A stretch of DNA of 64,000 nt from Pseudonocardia autotrophica (GTDB lineage Bacteria; Actinomycetota; Actinomycetes; Mycobacteriales; Pseudonocardiaceae), in NCBI RefSeq assembly GCF_000717175.1, contig NZ_JNYD01000008.1, forward strand, positions 186,001-250,000. The letters run 5' to 3'. The notes beneath the pieces are model-generated. The model was not told the DNA's origin. It saw only the letters and a list, made by a program, of their open reading frames with translations, and did no database searches. Shown here in pieces: positions 48,934-58,145 of the stretch (its first letter is position 1; every line of letters starts with the position of its first letter). Made by a program: the position numbers and the translations under genes.

Positions 48934-50888
48934 AGCGCGCCCTTCGCGCCGTCCTGGGACGGCTGGTCCGGCACCGCAAGCTGGCCACCCTCGTGACGGT
49001 CCCCGGCGTCCTGCTCGCCGTGAACGTGCCGCCCGCGGTGGCGTTCGTGAGCGACTACCAGCACGACAAGCTGATCAACAGCGCCGAGTACAAGGCGCAG
49101 TACGGCAAGTGGGACGTCATCGACCTCCCCTCCGACCTGCGTGTCAACGCCATCCACGCCGCGCTGCTGCCCACCGGCAAGCTGCTGATCATCGCCGGCT
49201 CGGGCAACGACCAGACCCAGTTCGACGCCGGCACCTTCACGTCCCTCGTCTACGACCCCGCCACCGGGCAGGGCCGGATCGTGCTCACGCCCGACGACAT
49301 GTTCTGCGGCGGGCACGCCTTCCTCTCCGACGGCAACCTGCTCGTCGCCGGCGGCACCCAGCGCTACGAGATCCTCGACGGCGCGGTGACCAAGGCGGCT
49401 GGCCAGCTCGTGGTCAAGAACGAGAACCCCGACGCCGGCCGGGACTTCCCGAAGGGCACCGAGTTCGTCGCGCCCGACAGCCGGAAGTACCTCGCCACCA
49501 ACGCCTTCACGGTGAAGCCCGCGACCAAGACCCAGATGGGCAAGCGCGGCAACGTCACCGTCACCGCGAGCGAGACGCAAGGTGTGGGTCGAGTCCGAGG
49601 ACACCGGCACCGCCGGCGTCACCGACGTCCCGACGCAGTACACGATCACCGGCCTGACCGGCGCCGACGCGGACAACGTCTACGGCCTCGGCCAGAAGAT
49701 GACCATGGACAAGCAGGACTACCAGGGCATCGAGCAGGCCTACGAGTTCGACCCCTTCGCCGAGGAGTACGTGCGGGTGGGGGACATGAACCAAAAGCGC
49801 TGGTACCCCACGCTGACCGGCCTGCCCGACGGCACCGTGCTCACGACCTCGGGGCTCGACGGCAGCGGCGTGATCCTGCCCGGCCAGAACGAGATCTACG
49901 ACCCGAAGAGCAAGACCTGGACCGAGCGTCCGGACCTGTTCCGCTACTTCCCGACCTACCCCGCGATCTTCCAGACCGCGAAGGAGGGGACGCTCTTCTA
50001 CACCGGCTCCAACGCCGGCTACGGCCCCGCCGACCAGGGCCGCGTCCCAGGCTTCTGGAACCCCGGGGACAACTCGTTCGAGCCCGTCGCCGGGCTGCGC
50101 GACGCCGACCAGATGGAGACGAGCGGCTCGGCCTGGGCCGGGCCGGTCCAGGACCAGAAGATGATCGTGGTCGGGGGCGGCGGCGTCGGCGAGTCTCCGC
50201 TGACCAGCAAGCGGATCGACGTCATCGACCTCAAGAAGGGCCCGAAGGCCGCGTACACACCCGGCCCGGACCTGCCGGTGCCGACCCGCTACCCGAACGT
50301 CGTGCAGCTGCCCGACGACTCGCTGCTGATCGCGAACGGCTCGCGCGACTACCGCGGCAAGGGCGCGAGCGACAACCTGGTCGCGAGCCTCTACCACCCG
50401 GACACGAACACGCTCTCGGCCGCCGCGGACCCGTTCGTCGGCCGCGACTACCACTCCGAGGGCATCCTGCTGCCCACCGGCCAGGTGATGACCCTCGGCG
50501 GCAACTCGCTGTTCAAGGACGCCGCGGACACCAAGACCGCGCCCTTCGAGCAGCGGCTGGAGATCTACACGCCGCCGTACCTGTCCACGGGCCGCAGCCG
50601 ACGATCACCACGGCGCCGGACACCGCGGCCCTCGGCTCCACGATCACCGTCGCCTCGCCCGAGGCCGGGCAGATCGCGAAGGCGCGGCTGATCCGGCCGT
50701 CCGCGGCCACGCACGCCACGGACGTCGAGCAGCGCAGCGTGGCCCTGGACGTCACGACGAACCCGAATGGCACGCTGGACCTCGCGATCCCCGAGCAGCC
50801 GACGCTGGTCCCGCCCGGCTACTACATGCTGTTCCTGGTCGACGGCGCAGGCACGCCTTCGAAGGCGCACTGGGTGCACGTCACGTGA
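48930..50888 (+). pseudogene. glxA: GlxA-like radical copper oxidase, two compensating frameshifts
   Basis: Coding for a membrane-anchored galactose-oxidase-like protein of about 650 residues: N-terminal anchor LVTVPGVLLAVNVPPAVAF, then DMFCGGHAFLSDGNLLVAGG (cross-link cysteine), KRWYPTLTGLPDGTVL (tyrosine ligand), RDYHSEGILLPTGQVM (histidine ligand), and the C-terminal DUF1929-like end. Reading must switch frame twice: an extra base near 49577 (ETQ instead of ETKVWVES) and a missing base near 50592 (STG then QPTITTAP). The frame is restored, so either sequencing errors or two real indels. It overlaps cslA and the GH6 gene. GlxA oxidises a terminal sugar of the CslA glycan. Confidence 0.78.
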
Positions 50889-51946
50889 GCGCGGAGACCG
50901 CTCTGCCAGAATCGGTGGACGTGGCTCGACGTCGTCTGTCCCGCTGGTTGGGCAGCCTCCTGTCCGGTGGCGTGCTGGCCGCCGCTGCACTGGGCTGCTC
51001 CTCGGGTGGGGAGCAGCCGAGCGCGACGCCCACGGCCGATTCGGCGGTCACCTCGCCGACGGGCTTCTACGTCGACCCGACCACACCCGCCGCGGCGCAG
51101 GTCATGACGTGGGAGCAACAAGGCCGCACGGACGACGCCCAGGAAATCCGGAAGATCGCCGAGCAGCCGGTCCCGCTGTGGGTCTCCGCTGATCCCGCAG
51201 CCGTCGAGTCCGAGACCCGGGCGTACGTCGGGCGCGCGCAGCAGGCCGGCCAGAAGCCGCTGGTGGTGGGCTACAACATCCCGCACCGGGACTGCGGCAG
51301 CTTCTCCGGCGGCGGCGCGACCGACGGCGGCCAGTACCGCCAGTGGGTCAAGGGCCTGGCCGCGGCGCTCGACGGTGCCGGCGCCACGGTGGTCCTCGAA
51401 CCCGACGCGGTGCCGCACGAGATCTCCGGCTGCGTGGACGGCAACCTGCGCGACGAGCGCTACGAGCTTCTCGGCGAGGCGATCGACCAGCTCAAGGGGG
51501 CGGGTGCGCGGGTGTACCTCGACGCCGGCAACCCCGGCTTCATCACCGACACCGGCGCTCTCGCCGCGGCGCTGGACCGGTCGGGGGTGAAGCGGGCGGA
51601 CGGCTTCGCGCTCAACGTCGCCAACTTCTGGACCACCGAGGACAACGTCGCCTACGGCACGAAGATCTCCGAGGCGCTGGGCGGGGCCCCCTTCGTGATC
51701 GACACCAGCCGCAACGGCGCGGGCCCGGTGGGGTCCGATCAGGTCAACGGTGCCCCGAGCTTCTGCAACCCACCCGGCCGTGCCCTCGGCGCGAGGCCCA
51801 CCACCCAGAGCGGCAACCCGCTGGTCGACGACCTGCTGTGGGTCAAGCGGCCGGGCGAGTCGGACGGCGCGTGCCGGCCGGGGGAGCCGCCGGCGGGGCA
51901 GTGGTACCCGGACTACGCGCTGGGGTTCGCGGAGCGGGCGGGGTAG
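50885..51946 (+). CDS. GH6 endoglucanase lipoprotein (CslZ-like)
   Basis: A 353-residue exported hydrolase. Signal with lipobox (LLSGGVLAAAALGCSSGG). GH6 core: VVGYNIPHRDCGSFSGGGA, the catalytic acid in VVLEPDAVP (D174), GFALNVANFW, FVIDTSRNG, and LLWVKRPGESDGAC near the C-terminus. GTG 50885 overlaps the glxA stop (GTGA). In Streptomyces the matching protein, CslZ, trims or releases the CslA glycan. The location outside the membrane fits this. Confidence 0.88.
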   Translation: MSAETALPESVDVARRRLSRWLGSLLSGGVLAAAALGCSSGGEQPSATPTADSAVTSPTGFYVDPTTPAAAQVMTWEQQGRTDDAQEIRKIAEQPVPLWVSADPAAVESETRAYVGRAQQAGQKPLVVGYNIPHRDCGSFSGGGATDGGQYRQWVKGLAAALDGAGATVVLEPDAVPHEISGCVDGNLRDERYELLGEAIDQLKGAGARVYLDAGNPGFITDTGALAAALDRSGVKRADGFALNVANFWTTEDNVAYGTKISEALGGAPFVIDTSRNGAGPVGSDQVNGAPSFCNPPGRALGARPTTQSGNPLVDDLLWVKRPGESDGACRPGEPPAGQWYPDYALGFAERAG

Positions 51947-52198
51947 AGCCACCCGCGCCGAGGACCGGTGGCGTGACACTCGCCGGCTGCGTAGCCCCTG
52001 GCCAGGTCCCTCCGGGACGCGATCGCCAAGGCAAAGGAGGACGGCAACATCAGGGGGTGGCGGTGCCGCTGGTCCCGTGTGTATCTGCGGGCGGACTCCC
52101 GTCCTCGCGACCGCCAGACGGCCTTACATGCGCATTCCAGGCACGATCCGACGACGCAACGGGCCGTGCGAATCTAACCGAGCGCACCGGAAAGCGGC

Positions 52199-53350
52199 TC
52201 AGGCGTCCTGTTCTCCGCCTAGGAGAGCCATTTGGATACTCCGAGCGAACGCATCTTCAGAGTATCTTATGGCTACCGTCCGCTCGGCGTTGCTAGAGAT
52301 CTGAAGGGCTGTCTGCCAGTTCAACCATGCGTATTCGACCGCGTCCGCGAGGGTGGTCGGACTCCCAGGCGGAAACAGGACTCCGTCATGGCGATTATGG
52401 ATAATGTCGCTTAAACCGCCTACATCGCTAGCAATGACGATGCGGCCACGCGCCATCCCCTCGAGCGCTACCAGACCGAATGGCTCGATACGCGAAGGAA
52501 CAATAACCACGTGGTGCTCTCGATAAACATCATCTATGTCTGATCTGAAGTCGTGAATAGTGCAAAAAGCGCCTAGCTTGAGCGTCGAGACCACCTTCCG
52601 GATCTCCGAAACGTACCACTCGTAGCCACTGAATGCACTACCAATGATAGTTAGCTCGGCTCGAATCCCACGAGTACGTAGCTCGGCGAGCGCTGCGACC
52701 GCAACATCCGTTCCTTTCCGAGGCGAGAGTCGCCCGGGTAGCAGAAGCCGCAGAATTTCGGGTCTCTCATGGGGGAGCGGATCAACCAATCCAGGAGTGC
52801 GGACGGTATTCGGAACAATAATAGTCTTCTCATCAACCTCACGCCAGCGACCTCCATTTGAGACAAAATCGCGGGCGGCGCGGCTTATGCAGATAACATC
52901 GCTTGCCAACCGAGCTGGAAAGGTAAGCAGCTTCATGAAAACGGGACGGAGTGCGGTCTCTGCCTCATGTACGTGCAGCACCGACCGAACACGTAGGAGG
53001 CGTGCCGCGAGGATCGGAACGGGAATAGTTACTGTACTAATATAGCAGATGCTCGCTCGCGATTCACGAATCATGATCGCTGTGCGTACTAGGCTGCAGA
53101 GCGCGTTGAGTGATAGTAGAACGAGCTTCGTAGGCGATCGAAGGATCTCCTTGCGAAGCACAGCCATTGAGGGGTCTGTTCGTACTTCGACGCCCAACTG
53201 CGTCAACATTTCGCTCAGCGGGCCGGTCGACGGAAGCACCACAGTTATCTCTGTCGATGACTGTATTGCCTCAATTACGCGGAGGAGCATTCGATCGGAG
53301 CCATAAAGCTCAACGCTTGGATGAAAGGCGATCAACCGGATCCCGCTCAC
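52199..53350 (-). CDS. Family 4 (GT-B) glycosyltransferase
   Basis: A 383-residue cytosolic glycosyltransferase of GT-B fold. N-terminal half has LIAFHPSVELYGSDRMLLRV; the C-terminal half has LLLPGRLSPRKGTDVAVAAL and the EPFGLVALEGMARGRIVIAS nucleotide-sugar binding block. GTG start at 53350. AT content is higher than in the flanking genes, beginning here and running to about 59.5 kb. Last gene of the minus-strand polysaccharide operon. Donor and acceptor unknown. Confidence 0.85.
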   Translation of the reverse strand: MSGIRLIAFHPSVELYGSDRMLLRVIEAIQSSTEITVVLPSTGPLSEMLTQLGVEVRTDPSMAVLRKEILRSPTKLVLLSLNALCSLVRTAIMIRESRASICYISTVTIPVPILAARLLRVRSVLHVHEAETALRPVFMKLLTFPARLASDVICISRAARDFVSNGGRWREVDEKTIIVPNTVRTPGLVDPLPHERPEILRLLLPGRLSPRKGTDVAVAALAELRTRGIRAELTIIGSAFSGYEWYVSEIRKVVSTLKLGAFCTIHDFRSDIDDVYREHHVVIVPSRIEPFGLVALEGMARGRIVIASDVGGLSDIIHNRHDGVLFPPGSPTTLADAVEYAWLNWQTALQISSNAERTVAIRYSEDAFARSIQMALLGGEQDA

Positions 53351-53451
53351 CTGCCGGGTAACTCCTCGTCTGCTGCGTGTACGCGTGTCGTCAACCGTAC
53401 ATAGGCCCTAGAGCCACTTTTCGCGTATCTGATTCCCAGGAAGGGAAAGTT

Positions 53452-54762
53452 CTAATTTGAGCGGGCTTCTTGTCGGACTTCGCCTTCGACGCCAGGCTGT
53501 CCGTCGAGCGTCGAGATCGCTACAAAGAACAGACCGATTGCGACGCTGGAGAATTGATCTCTGAACATCTGCGAGGCAAATGTTGTGATGAGGATCAGGA
53601 GCCCAATCGACATCACGTCTCCTGCACGTATCCGGTTTCGGGCGACGGTAACAGTCACAAGCGCTGCGACCATCAAAGCGATTAGACCGGCCAGATAAAT
53701 AACCCCACCTTGAATTAGCAGCAACGATCCGCTATTGATGCCCAGGTGAACGTGTATCCGCTGCTTCTGATCATCTACGTTTGAGAGGCCAGCGCCGAGA
53801 CTCGCTGCATGGTAGTCGCGATAGGCAACGTAGTTTAGGTATGCACGCTCGTTTCTTGCGTCGGGTACGGTGCTGGACGGGAGGATAATCTCCACATATG
53901 ATGAATTATCTACAGGGCGATATGATGAACCGGAGTTACTCAAGAACCCATTCGCGGAAATCACAATCGTAGCGAGAACTGCGAGGGACGCTCCAACAGC
54001 TCCTTTCATTCGCCCGGTGACACAGCTAGACTTGCCAACAAAATATAGCAACACAATCCCAAAGACGGCAAACATCGGGATAAACATCTTGTTGTCGTTC
54101 TTGGTAGATATATCAGCCATTACGCCAAGCTGAATCACAACGACGATCGGCAGTGCGGGGTGTCCTTGTCTGCGTACAATCCGCGTTACATTAAGCCCGA
54201 ACGTGGCAAGCCATACGAAGTTCAACACGCTCGCACCGTTCGAGCCAATGAGTCCGTCCATATGATCGAACGCGTTGGGATTGTGCGCGAGAAACGGCTC
54301 CATCAAGAACCGTTGACTTGAGATCTGTACATAAACAATAGCCGAGTTGACGACGAAGTACACATTCAGAACTTGAGACACGACTGCGACAACTCGAGCC
54401 AATGCGTCGTTTGAGTACTGACAGGTCAGATGAGCGAAGTAGACAATCGCCGCCACGGGCAGCAAGGCTGTCAGCACGTTGCCTACGCCAACCAACTTAA
54501 CGCCGCGGAGAGAAAAGTTTATAAGAACAATTAGTAATAGAGGGAGCAACGGTAATAGGATACGTCGCAGTATGAGGAATTGAGAGTTTCTCACTATACC
54601 TCGCGCGCCTGCTATGCAGGCTACGACGGTGAACACGGTCATCGGGACGGCAGACAACGCCGGGACTGCCTCGCGCATGTACCGGAGAAACAACAGATTG
54701 ACAAGGAGCAGTGCAAGAAGGGCCTTGTCGGACCCGCGAACCGCGGCAAGCTGGCTCGGCAT
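53452..54762 (-). CDS. Wzy-like polysaccharide polymerase
   Basis: A 436-residue integral membrane protein with about 10-12 hydrophobic helices and a periplasmic loop (about residues 280-340, with charged NERAYLNYVAYRDYHAAS). This is the usual look of O-antigen ligase/polymerase proteins, which have low sequence conservation. Context between GT4 and Wzx-like genes supports polymerisation of lipid-linked repeats. Its ATG overlaps the flippase stop (TGATG). AT-rich relative to the island. Confidence 0.7.
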   Translation of the reverse strand: MPSQLAAVRGSDKALLALLLVNLLFLRYMREAVPALSAVPMTVFTVVACIAGARGIVRNSQFLILRRILLPLLPLLLIVLINFSLRGVKLVGVGNVLTALLPVAAIVYFAHLTCQYSNDALARVVAVVSQVLNVYFVVNSAIVYVQISSQRFLMEPFLAHNPNAFDHMDGLIGSNGASVLNFVWLATFGLNVTRIVRRQGHPALPIVVVIQLGVMADISTKNDNKMFIPMFAVFGIVLLYFVGKSSCVTGRMKGAVGASLAVLATIVISANGFLSNSGSSYRPVDNSSYVEIILPSSTVPDARNERAYLNYVAYRDYHAASLGAGLSNVDDQKQRIHVHLGINSGSLLLIQGGVIYLAGLIALMVAALVTVTVARNRIRAGDVMSIGLLILITTFASQMFRDQFSSVAIGLFFVAISTLDGQPGVEGEVRQEARSN

Positions 54763-56033
54763 CAGCGGCTCGCCGAGGTTTCAGTTCTTAGCTGGGTTCC
54801 AAGCTGCCGGAACCGGGTTAGTGTAGCGGTCTGAGTAGCGAGCACTGATAGCTCGGCCAGCGCCATGGCTGCAAGGGCGCCTTCATACCCACCCAAATGT
54901 CCGCCGAGGACGATACCCGTGAGGCCTATAATCGAGCCAACCACCGCACTGATTGCGACTGATCCAACGCGATCCAGCTTCACAAGGACGAGTCCTCCAG
55001 TGGCGCGCGACATACACGTAGCGGTAATAATAAGCGCCGAACTGCATACCGCGAAAAGCGTGGGGTGGATTGTCCCACTGAAAAGGAAAGAGTAGACCGA
55101 AGTGGCAAATACAACAAGCAAGACCCCAGCGGTTGCTCCTGCTGCCACATTGAGGAGAACGGTCTTGTATAGGCGGGACCTAGTCTGCCCCGGAGGTGCG
55201 AGGGCAACGTACGACTGCATACTATTGGGTAGTGCACTGAGGCCGTTCAGAAGAGTGCGCTGAACCCGATCGACCGCCGCGAAGATGGCGACAGATCCCG
55301 GTGCCACCAGCGCTACTAGTGTGGTTGGTAGGGCTATGTAGACAGCACTGGCGAGGCGGCCGCTCATAGCAGCCAGCTGCAATCGAAATATGCGACGAAA
55401 GTCGAACCTATCAATCGATCTGAGATCAGCGAGTGTTAGGTGAGACCATACAAGACCGGCTGCAATAATATAGAGTGCGCTTACTGCCTGCATTATGGGG
55501 ACGAAAACGAGCTTACCGCCGAGGCCGAGAATCAGCGCGCCACTAACCGAACCGAGTACCCGCGGAGCGACGTCATTGGCAAGCAGAAGTAGCGGCTTGT
55601 TCAGACCGATGTAGAGCCATGGGAAGCCCAATCCGCCAACGCTGGTCGCGACCGCCGCCATTAGACTTACGACGGGGTACGAGGGCGAAGCGATGAAGGC
55701 GACGAGAGCGGCCACAGTACCGACCAGAGGCATCACGATGCATCTAGTCGCTAGGCTGAGAGCGATGAGGTTGCTGGTGCGCGTACGATACTGGGCAGCC
55801 GCAGCCTGAGGGCCAGTCAACCCCCACCCCATCTCAATAACTGTCGCGGCAGCGCCGCCAACGGAGAACCCCACGGCAATTGCCGACCAGCCGCCTGATC
55901 CAAAGGCACTGGTAATGGCGGGGAGTGTCACCAGTGGGCTTACTGCGGCGATCGCCGGAGCGAGCGCGAACAACCCAAGTCTTCCTACGCGCTTGTAGGA
56001 GATGTGCCGCTTCACGCTCGTGTCACGGCTCAT
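54762..56033 (-). CDS. Wzx-like polysaccharide flippase
   Basis: A 423-residue protein with about 12 membrane helices (LGLFALAPAIAAVSPLVTLP at the N-terminus, GSVAIFAAVDRVQRTLLNGL in the middle). Pattern and length fit MATE/MOP-superfamily flippases moving undecaprenyl-linked repeat units outward. ATG 56033 was chosen since AAGGAG sits six bases upstream. Overlaps the previous glycosyltransferase end by 11 bases and shares a base with the polymerase start. Confidence 0.78.
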   Translation of the reverse strand: MSRDTSVKRHISYKRVGRLGLFALAPAIAAVSPLVTLPAITSAFGSGGWSAIAVGFSVGGAAATVIEMGWGLTGPQAAAAQYRTRTSNLIALSLATRCIVMPLVGTVAALVAFIASPSYPVVSLMAAVATSVGGLGFPWLYIGLNKPLLLLANDVAPRVLGSVSGALILGLGGKLVFVPIMQAVSALYIIAAGLVWSHLTLADLRSIDRFDFRRIFRLQLAAMSGRLASAVYIALPTTLVALVAPGSVAIFAAVDRVQRTLLNGLSALPNSMQSYVALAPPGQTRSRLYKTVLLNVAAGATAGVLLVVFATSVYSFLFSGTIHPTLFAVCSSALIITATCMSRATGGLVLVKLDRVGSVAISAVVGSIIGLTGIVLGGHLGGYEGALAAMALAELSVLATQTATLTRFRQLGTQLRTETSASR

Positions 56034-57159
56034 CAAGTGCTCCTTCAAGGCGTTGCATCAGCGCTGCGGCAAACATGGCATACCTTGAGTCGACATATTC
56101 TCGAAGTCGTATATGGCTTGCACTCGCTTCGCCGTCGTCAGGTACGGGCTCTATCATTGCAAGCGCTGAAGCTAACTCGTCAGAATTGCTCGCCTCAATC
56201 TGAACCAGTTGTCCCTCAGTAAGACTTGCAATCTCGCCGAGGGCATGAGAATTACGTGTTATGACTGTGCGGCCGCATGCCAGTCCCTGCCAAACCTTGT
56301 TGGCGATCACGGAAGCCGCTTTTCGTGAATCGCCAAAGATTCCCAAGACCACGTCATGCTCGCTTATAATTTCCGACAATTGATGCTCGGGCACGGGGTC
56401 GAGAAAGCTGACGTGTTCTGAGGCTGTGCCACGACGAAAGGCGCTCTCGATCTCGCCCCGTAGTTCGCCATCCCCGACCATCGTTAGAGCGAAGGTCTTA
56501 CCCGTTCGAGCTAGGGTTTCCGCAGCTGCCATCACGGTAGAAAGTCCGTGCAGCGGGATGTAGTTCCCGTAGTACAAGATCTTTAGAGGATCACTGGCGG
56601 ATCTAGCGCGCGGCCGAGGAACTGCCCAATCAGGTGCACCCACCGGAAGCGAGAAGACTCGTGCGCGTGAGGTCTGGGAACGTAGCTCCATAGCCCGGAC
56701 TTCGGTATCGATAAGAACATAGTCGGCAAAACGAACTGCGAGAGTATCGAACAGTCCATGCGCTCGTGCTTTTATGGATCGAGAAGAGAATCGTTGCCAG
56801 TCCTCGACGTTGGTCTCGTAAAGACCCACGAACCTATCAGTGATCACCGGAACCCGGCGGAAGCGGCCAATGATATAGCCGATCCACCAATACTGCACGT
56901 TGAACTCGGCGAGCACAACCGCGCCGATATTGTTGGATCTGCGTAGACCAGCAATGAGCATCCGAACGCTTCGGCGAAGGTAGCCACCGTGCTGTTCAAG
57001 TTCCGTAGATTCGGAGTCGATGCCATAATTCTCGGAGAGGTATGAACGGATTCGGCGATTTCTCGGATAGGTGATGTCGTGGACGGCGAGGTAGAGCACG
57101 CGACGATGCAGGTTCGGGCTTGTGCGAGAAGCTCGGAGATAATTGAGAATTGCTCTCAT
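56023..57159 (-). CDS. Glycosyltransferase (GT-B type)
   Basis: A 378-residue protein. C-terminal half carries KILYYGNYIPLHGLSTVMAA, LTMVGDGELRGEIES and a GT4-like SVIANKVWQGLACGRTVITR block. N-terminal half has a hydrophobic membrane-associated stretch (VPVITDRFVGLYETNVEDW). Overlaps the GT2 gene stop/start at 57156-57159. Donor sugar not known. Confidence 0.82.
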   Translation of the reverse strand: MRAILNYLRASRTSPNLHRRVLYLAVHDITYPRNRRIRSYLSENYGIDSESTELEQHGGYLRRSVRMLIAGLRRSNNIGAVVLAEFNVQYWWIGYIIGRFRRVPVITDRFVGLYETNVEDWQRFSSRSIKARAHGLFDTLAVRFADYVLIDTEVRAMELRSQTSRARVFSLPVGAPDWAVPRPRARSASDPLKILYYGNYIPLHGLSTVMAAAETLARTGKTFALTMVGDGELRGEIESAFRRGTASEHVSFLDPVPEHQLSEIISEHDVVLGIFGDSRKAASVIANKVWQGLACGRTVITRNSHALGEIASLTEGQLVQIEASNSDELASALAMIEPVPDDGEASASHIRLREYVDSRYAMFAAALMQRLEGALDEP

Positions 57160-58145
57160 CGCTTGTACTCCGTTACCCGTACCGCAGCAAGCTCTCTAAG
57201 CATTCCCCAGCCCCGACATGCACGGCGTATCGACCTGCCGGCACGGAATTGTGCTAGCGGCAGCCAGCTGACCGCCAACTCAGCTGAGCCGCCGAGGAGG
57301 CGTAAAATTCCGCCCACGAACACTCGTGTTCTGCCTCGGAGGGACCAAGTGTCAGCGCGAAGTACGATTTGCGCAGCGTTGTTGCCTGTTCGTACGGCCC
57401 GACGAATAGCCCAGCGTGCAGTGCAGCGCGCTGCTGGGACGATTTCGATGACTTCGGCTGTCTTTGTCCAGACTATAGTCTCTCCAGACCGGATCAATCG
57501 ACGTGTGAAATCAGTATCGGATCCGCCCGTAATCCCGAGTGCTTCATCGAAGCGGGGTATCCCGCCCTTAGCGCGTAACAAGCGTAGATTCAACAGCAGG
57601 TTATTCGTCGCGGCATGAGGCATCGAGAAACCCTCGCTAAAGTCTGGAGATATGAAGAATCCCCCAGAGTGGACCCATCGTGGGGGAGGGTACTCGTAGA
57701 CGTATCGAACAGGTCCTGCGACCCCGGCTTGTCCGCTCCTAGCTTGGGCCTCAACCATGTTAGAGAGCCAACCCGGCGAAGGGATCTCATCGTCATCTAT
57801 GAACACGATATAGTCGACGTCAATCGCGCTCTGGATGATGGCGTTCCTCGCGGCTGCTATCCCAGGCGTTGAGACCTGCAGGTACCGAATTCGAAGTAGG
57901 CTAGAGAGTCGATCGATTGTGGCGCGGGCGCTTTCTAGTGGATCGTTGTCAGCAACCACCACTTCGAACGGATTTGCAGAGATCTGCGACGCAAGCGCTG
58001 AAAGCAGCCACTCCAGGCCGTCTGGTCGCCTGTATGTTGCTATGCCGACCGCCACTCGGGCGTGCCAAGTGTCTGGAAGTTGGCAAGCATCGTGTGCGGC
58101 AGTTTCTTTTGGTGAACTGTTCATAGAGTAGCGGGGAGCGGTCAT
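57156..58145 (-). CDS. Family 2 (GT-A) glycosyltransferase
   Basis: A 329-residue enzyme. N-terminal VAVGIATYRRPDGLEWLLSA, VVVADNDP, NAIIQSAIDVDYIVFIDDDE (the DxD-type metal site) and GITGGSDTDFTRRLIRSG define a GT2 transferase. Its C-terminus has a hydrophobic amphipathic region. ATG 58145 overlaps the Wzc-like gene's stop (ATGA), so translation is coupled. Confidence 0.88.
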   Translation of the reverse strand: MTAPRYSMNSSPKETAAHDACQLPDTWHARVAVGIATYRRPDGLEWLLSALASQISANPFEVVVADNDPLESARATIDRLSSLLRIRYLQVSTPGIAAARNAIIQSAIDVDYIVFIDDDEIPSPGWLSNMVEAQARSGQAGVAGPVRYVYEYPPPRWVHSGGFFISPDFSEGFSMPHAATNNLLLNLRLLRAKGGIPRFDEALGITGGSDTDFTRRLIRSGETIVWTKTAEVIEIVPAARCTARWAIRRAVRTGNNAAQIVLRADTWSLRGRTRVFVGGILRLLGGSAELAVSWLPLAQFRAGRSIRRACRGWGMLRELAAVRVTEYKR

